DNA of 64,000 nucleotides from Rugosimonospora acidiphila (GTDB taxonomy: Bacteria > Actinomycetota > Actinomycetes > Mycobacteriales > Micromonosporaceae). A program made the position numbers and the translations under genes. Location of the stretch: assembly GCF_039543385.1 (NCBI RefSeq), contig NZ_BAABJQ010000017.1, positions 62,001 to 126,000 on the forward strand, in the 5' to 3' direction. Of this stretch, positions 61,801 through 64,000 are shown piece after piece. Within the stretch, counting starts at the first letter, position 1. Each line of letters opens with the position of its first letter. Under the pieces are notes generated by a model that saw only the letters and a list, made by a program, of their open reading frames with translations, was not told the origin of the DNA and made no database searches.

Positions 61801-63302
61801 AAGACAAAGACCTTCGTGCCGTAGACGCCATTCGACGTTTGAACTAAGGGATCGTCGAGCGTCCGGGGCAGCAGTATCGCCGCCTGGATGGTCGACGAGA
61901 GGACGGCCGCGCCACTCGTCGGATCACTGCGTAGAGCGACCAGGTACTCCGCTCCTTCATACTCGAGTTCGGACTCAGTTGGTTCGATACTCGTGACAGA
62001 ATCGTCTGCAACACCGCAGAGATCGGCCATATGACGGACCGCGTTCGACAGCGTCGCGGATAGTCCGACGAATGCCACAGTGCCCTGCAAGGCGTGGTGC
62101 CAACGACGGAGCACCATGGCCGCCTGAGCGCCGGTCATTCCCTCGTAGGTGTGGATCTCGTCAAGGAGTGCCAGTCGCGGCTTCTTAGCCTGGCCCACGC
62201 CGAGCAGTGGCCGCAGCGACAGGTCCGAAAGACCCCGGTTCAGCATTTCGGTCGTGGTGAACAGGATGTCCGGTGGCCGCCTGCTCATCGACGTGCGGGT
62301 GAGTGACACTACCGATTCGTCAAACTGTCGCCCACATCTCGCACACGTCAGGCGTTCGGTCCTGGCGCGGACATCCTCCTCCGACCAGTAGAGGTCTCCG
62401 CCGCACAGCATGCTCCCGTCCCCGGGGCAGACAAGGTGGGGAGACCGGTACCCGCGCGCGCTTTTGACCCAGCCCAGGTAGGGTTTGCTGACCGATGCAG
62501 GCGTGTGGGGTGTGCCGCCGTTGAGAACGCCCAACGTCAACTTGCGGCCGGTGTGCTCAACCCACAGGTGATCGAGACGCCTCGCCGCGGCGAAAGCGGT
62601 GTTCAACTGATCCTTGAGCAGTTCGTTGCGCGGATAGACCGCAAGTGCACGTGTCCAAACTGTCCTATCCCTCAATCCCGCGAGGTAGGCAAAGGCCGGG
62701 AGGTAGAACGCAAGAGTCTTGCCACTACCCGTACCAGCGCCGACCACCGTTGCTGAAGTCACCGGAGACTGCAATGAGGTGAGCACCTGCCGGGTCGCTC
62801 GCACCTGGAATCCAGCCAGGAGGCGCGGCTGACCCTCGCTACCACGCGTCATCGCCTCGATGGTCGCGGAGTGGGTCGGGTTCGTCTGGCCAACACCGAG
62901 AAGCGTTTCGGTCCAGGCCTGGTCGCGCACTGGATACACCCGCGGCCGCCGCGCATACCGGAAGTCTGCGACGAGCGTGGCCCCGTTGCGCCACGCGGTT
63001 TCTGGGTCGTTGCTCAAGAAGATCTGGCGAGACCGGGCAAGGAGGCGAAGCGTCTCGCCGTTTCGGCTGCGCCACAACGTGGTGGTTGCGGTGTCGTCAC
63101 GCACGATAAGGCCTCGTTGGAGCAGGTCCTCCATGACCTCGTCGGCGTCGCGGAGGTCGCCATTGCGTAGAAGGAGGTCATCGACCAGCGTGATGAGTTC
63201 ATGGGTGGCGAGGCCGCCATCGACGATGCCCCACGAGAGCAGTGGATCCTCGCGGGCTTCGACCGCTTCGAGTATCTGAAGCTCGAGACTGACGTCCTTC
63301 AT
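58806..63302 (-). CDS. dpdJ: DpdJ-like DEAD/DEAH-box helicase, 1498 residues
   Basis: Opens with LLSWGIVDGGLATHELITLVDDLLLRNGD (winged-helix-like). Helicase core: motif I GTGSGKT ending at residue 196, motif II DEIH at 381-384, motif III SAT at 415-417, and a second RecA lobe with ATSSLDVGYDD and FVQRKGRAGRTRQ. Inserted after motif Ia is a four-Cys cluster (C292, C300, C320, C323). The C-terminal half is a large DUF1998-like region including VWLTESTIGGGGFIE. The whole plan is that of DpdJ/DrmA-type defence helicases; the DpdK neighbour favours DpdJ. ATG overlaps the stop of the upstream gene. Confidence 0.72.
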   Translation of the reverse strand: MKDVSLELQILEAVEAREDPLLSWGIVDGGLATHELITLVDDLLLRNGDLRDADEVMEDLLQRGLIVRDDTATTTLWRSRNGETLRLLARSRQIFLSNDPETAWRNGATLVADFRYARRPRVYPVRDQAWTETLLGVGQTNPTHSATIEAMTRGSEGQPRLLAGFQVRATRQVLTSLQSPVTSATVVGAGTGSGKTLAFYLPAFAYLAGLRDRTVWTRALAVYPRNELLKDQLNTAFAAARRLDHLWVEHTGRKLTLGVLNGGTPHTPASVSKPYLGWVKSARGYRSPHLVCPGDGSMLCGGDLYWSEEDVRARTERLTCARCGRQFDESVVSLTRTSMSRRPPDILFTTTEMLNRGLSDLSLRPLLGVGQAKKPRLALLDEIHTYEGMTGAQAAMVLRRWHHALQGTVAFVGLSATLSNAVRHMADLCGVADDSVTSIEPTESELEYEGAEYLVALRSDPTSGAAVLSSTIQAAILLPRTLDDPLVQTSNGVYGTKVFVFTDDLDVTNRLYSYVLDAEGQRVRSGGRVMDQYKDPLASMRRAGTRDVAAQRRAGQVWDLPIQIGHRLGRPGLRIGRTTSQDSGVDPAAQVVIATSSLDVGYDDSAVGTVLQHKAPRGVATFVQRKGRAGRTRQMRPYTVVVLSDYGRDRAAYEAWDALFDPVLPKTVLPTRNRAVLRMQATIAMLDWLASQVAGKHPAANLWRDLREIVDPKYQNTRLTQESAVAVLRELLRDPSRQRSLREWIRSALQISENAANELLWHPPRPLLLSAVPTLARRVHNEWAVAGEQGTTKGKDTMGGNPLPDFFPNNLFTELSLPEVQLVVPPQSPWETEPELQSMSLAQALREFAPGRISHRFATRNPASRHWIPLEVGADGAQMALDAFLLSYRYEEDSVVDIGGRATRIRVARPGRIRLENGPPEVRDNSNASLGWRSQFVEAGPGLATRIPASDPVGQLVREATFFLHAQHSHVEVRRVAVNSEARLLFQAKGEARVRSTFSLGGDAVGLGATYDVDGLRLTVELPPAIRPSAEISPGLRGAWFRHVLINDPVLLERMSSFQISWLHEILESMLLMEATATGLSIADAYARARASLDDRLDDTLSAMFRSPDVLGTDSDVVGRTGQRLRALINEKAVLDRLDELIPQYWQPDDKPMEDWLRRRLLATIGEAALWAASEICPEQNPEGLIVDVEPGFDQDGVRRTGQVWLTESTIGGGGFIESLASRVRPDPRRFLRLISRATQPSTADLVDTHMRRLVNLINEDAAWRDHIAAYRQASDQQDRVKALGRIRDAFRSTGIHGAEHAVVSSLANRLLRPGSSSATDSALRAIVEAWTAEEERLGVEIPVRTWAYLRRADTSLDAGLNLGPSATERQRLDAVQSLLWPRGWRLRAEGLRSWNPYHDNDFTLPDLLREILHRQETSIDVVDSATDAQVRETLAVKGSAILSSSPEHVGLLSSLIVGLSTIPITTEYLQVYPKVVEVLHRADGTVVAALELAEVAA

Positions 63303-64000
63303 CGCGCGATCACCCGGAAGCGCGTGATGATTCCCAGCCTCTCCAGTTCGCCCCTGACCTCCGAGGTGAATCGGGATAAGGGCAACCCCTCGGATGTCTG
63401 AGCGCCCAAGATGACGTCGGCGATGAGCGGGTCAACCAGTGCCTGCGTCTGCCGAGCGCAGGATTCAACATCACTCATGGCCTGGCGTAGCGTGACGACG
63501 TCGCCCTGCCTGGGTATGGCGTGTGACCCCAGCTTCATCAACAATGTTTGCGCCCTCAACAACTCGCTCTTGATTGCCTCGATCTCGACGCCGCTACGCC
63601 CTAGGGCATCGAGCAATTCCTCATCGACAATGGGTCCTTCGCGATGGAGAAGTTCCTGCCAGCCGGACGCTGCGGACTGGCGCGCACGCGTGACGAACGC
63701 TTCCACCTTCTTCACCGTCGTTTTCGGCGCGTCGAGGGGTGCGTCCACGGTTAACCGGGACGGGACGAGTTCGCTGAGGACGCGCTGGATCTCGTCCGCC
63801 TCCTTCAGAAGTTCCACCGCGAGTTCGGCGCCGACTACGCGCAACTCGTCCAACGCGATCCGAGTTTCCTGGAGGCCGCGTGCCGCGCCATCCAGCCTCT
63901 CGGCGAGGTCGAGCAGGGCGCCCGTTCGAGCCTTGACTCGGCTCTCATCGTCCGCCGCGATCGCGGCGGTCCTCAGCCGCTGAATACGATCTACCAGGGT
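63299..64000 (-). CDS. Coiled-coil protein upstream of dpdJ, 5' end outside the window
   Basis: Minus-strand frame open from 64000 to its stop at 63299-63301; 233 residues visible. Predominantly helical and charged: VDRIQRLRTAAIAADDESRV, ALLDLAERLDGAARGLQETR, VEAFVTRARQSAAS, IEAIKSELLRAQTLLMKLG. The end reads SEVRGELERLGIITRFRV. Overlap with the dpdJ start (ATGA) puts it first or internal in the same operon. By position it could be DpdI or the C-terminus of DpdH, but I cannot confirm this from sequence. Confidence 0.6.
   Translation of the reverse strand, partial: TLVDRIQRLRTAAIAADDESRVKARTGALLDLAERLDGAARGLQETRIALDELRVVGAELAVELLKEADEIQRVLSELVPSRLTVDAPLDAPKTTVKKVEAFVTRARQSAASGWQELLHREGPIVDEELLDALGRSGVEIEAIKSELLRAQTLLMKLGSHAIPRQGDVVTLRQAMSDVESCARQTQALVDPLIADVILGAQTSEGLPLSRFTSEVRGELERLGIITRFRVIAR

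Larger units (their letters stand above)
48538..64000. mobile_element. Decayed integrative element / defence island at tRNA-Pro, continuing past the window
   Basis: From the tRNA 3' end onward the sequence is less GC-rich by eye, gene order is mosaic and it holds an intact integrase and xis, a possible second integrase remnant, a truncated replication gene and several conflict-type genes. I could not find a second copy of the tRNA 3' end within the window, so the right border lies beyond 64000 or the attachment repeat has been lost. Confidence 0.7.

Noticed and set aside
48538..64000. Second attachment site (copy of the tRNA-Pro 3' end)
   Set aside because: Searched by eye for TTCGAATCCCGCCGTCCCG and shorter cores; none found in the window.

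Overview
The window is high-GC actinobacterial chromosome, with G or C in most third codon positions. BTAD-type and MmyB-type regulators, a type VII secretion (T7SS) locus, ECF sigma factors with a C-terminal extension or a partner anti-sigma gene, and a pSAM2-like integrase/excisionase pair all fit a filamentous actinomycete. Micromonosporaceae is my guess, not a demonstration.

Layout. 1-18.7 kb is a patchwork of small regulator/enzyme pairs: the 3' end of a trpA-like gene coupled to a GntR regulator, an alpha/beta hydrolase, three SDR/AKR/quinone-oxidoreductase enzymes next to MmyB, MarR or TetR regulators, an SRPBCC-YCII-ECF42 operon and a 1165-residue BTAD/AAA regulator. Several genes here are damaged: a DHFR-like gene has a TGA where TGG is expected, a signal-peptide/TM gene is frameshifted, and an SDR lacks its catalytic segment.

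19-38.5 kb is a cell-surface and secretion region: DUF1996 and DUF4333 proteins, three lipoproteins of the PF03640/SCO0930 type (two on the minus strand, one on the plus strand), an ESAT-6-like protein followed by a large FHA-FtsK T7SS ATPase, two small T7SS-linked minus-strand genes, a probable T7SS effector with a candidate partner, a LysM-like membrane protein, a sigma/anti-sigma pair, a secreted beta/gamma-crystallin-like protein and a secreted beta-propeller. No EccB, EccD or mycosin was found, so the secretion set is incomplete in this window. Remnants of an IS5-type transposase, an HxlR regulator and an NADP-dependent reductase mark old rearrangements.

38.6-48.3 kb holds a secreted double amidase (second domain catalytically degenerate), small hypothetical genes, an alpha/beta hydrolase, a TetR-SDR divergent pair with two matching operator-like palindromes, an aldehyde dehydrogenase and a third MmyB regulator.

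48.46-64 kb is an accessory island beginning at a tRNA-Pro(GGG) gene. It carries a convergent sce7726-like / beta-protein pair, a possible integrase remnant, two small genes, an intact tyrosine integrase with xis, the 3' stump of a replication gene, a DUF2326-type ABC ATPase, a twice-frameshifted nuclease-like gene, and a tightly coupled minus-strand operon that I read as Dpd-type restriction genes (DpdJ helicase, DpdK PLD nuclease, DpdD) with an upstream coiled-coil gene running off the window. Three related hairpins punctuate the island. The island looks like a decayed integrative element turned defence carrier. The DpdA DNA-modifying enzyme is not in view.
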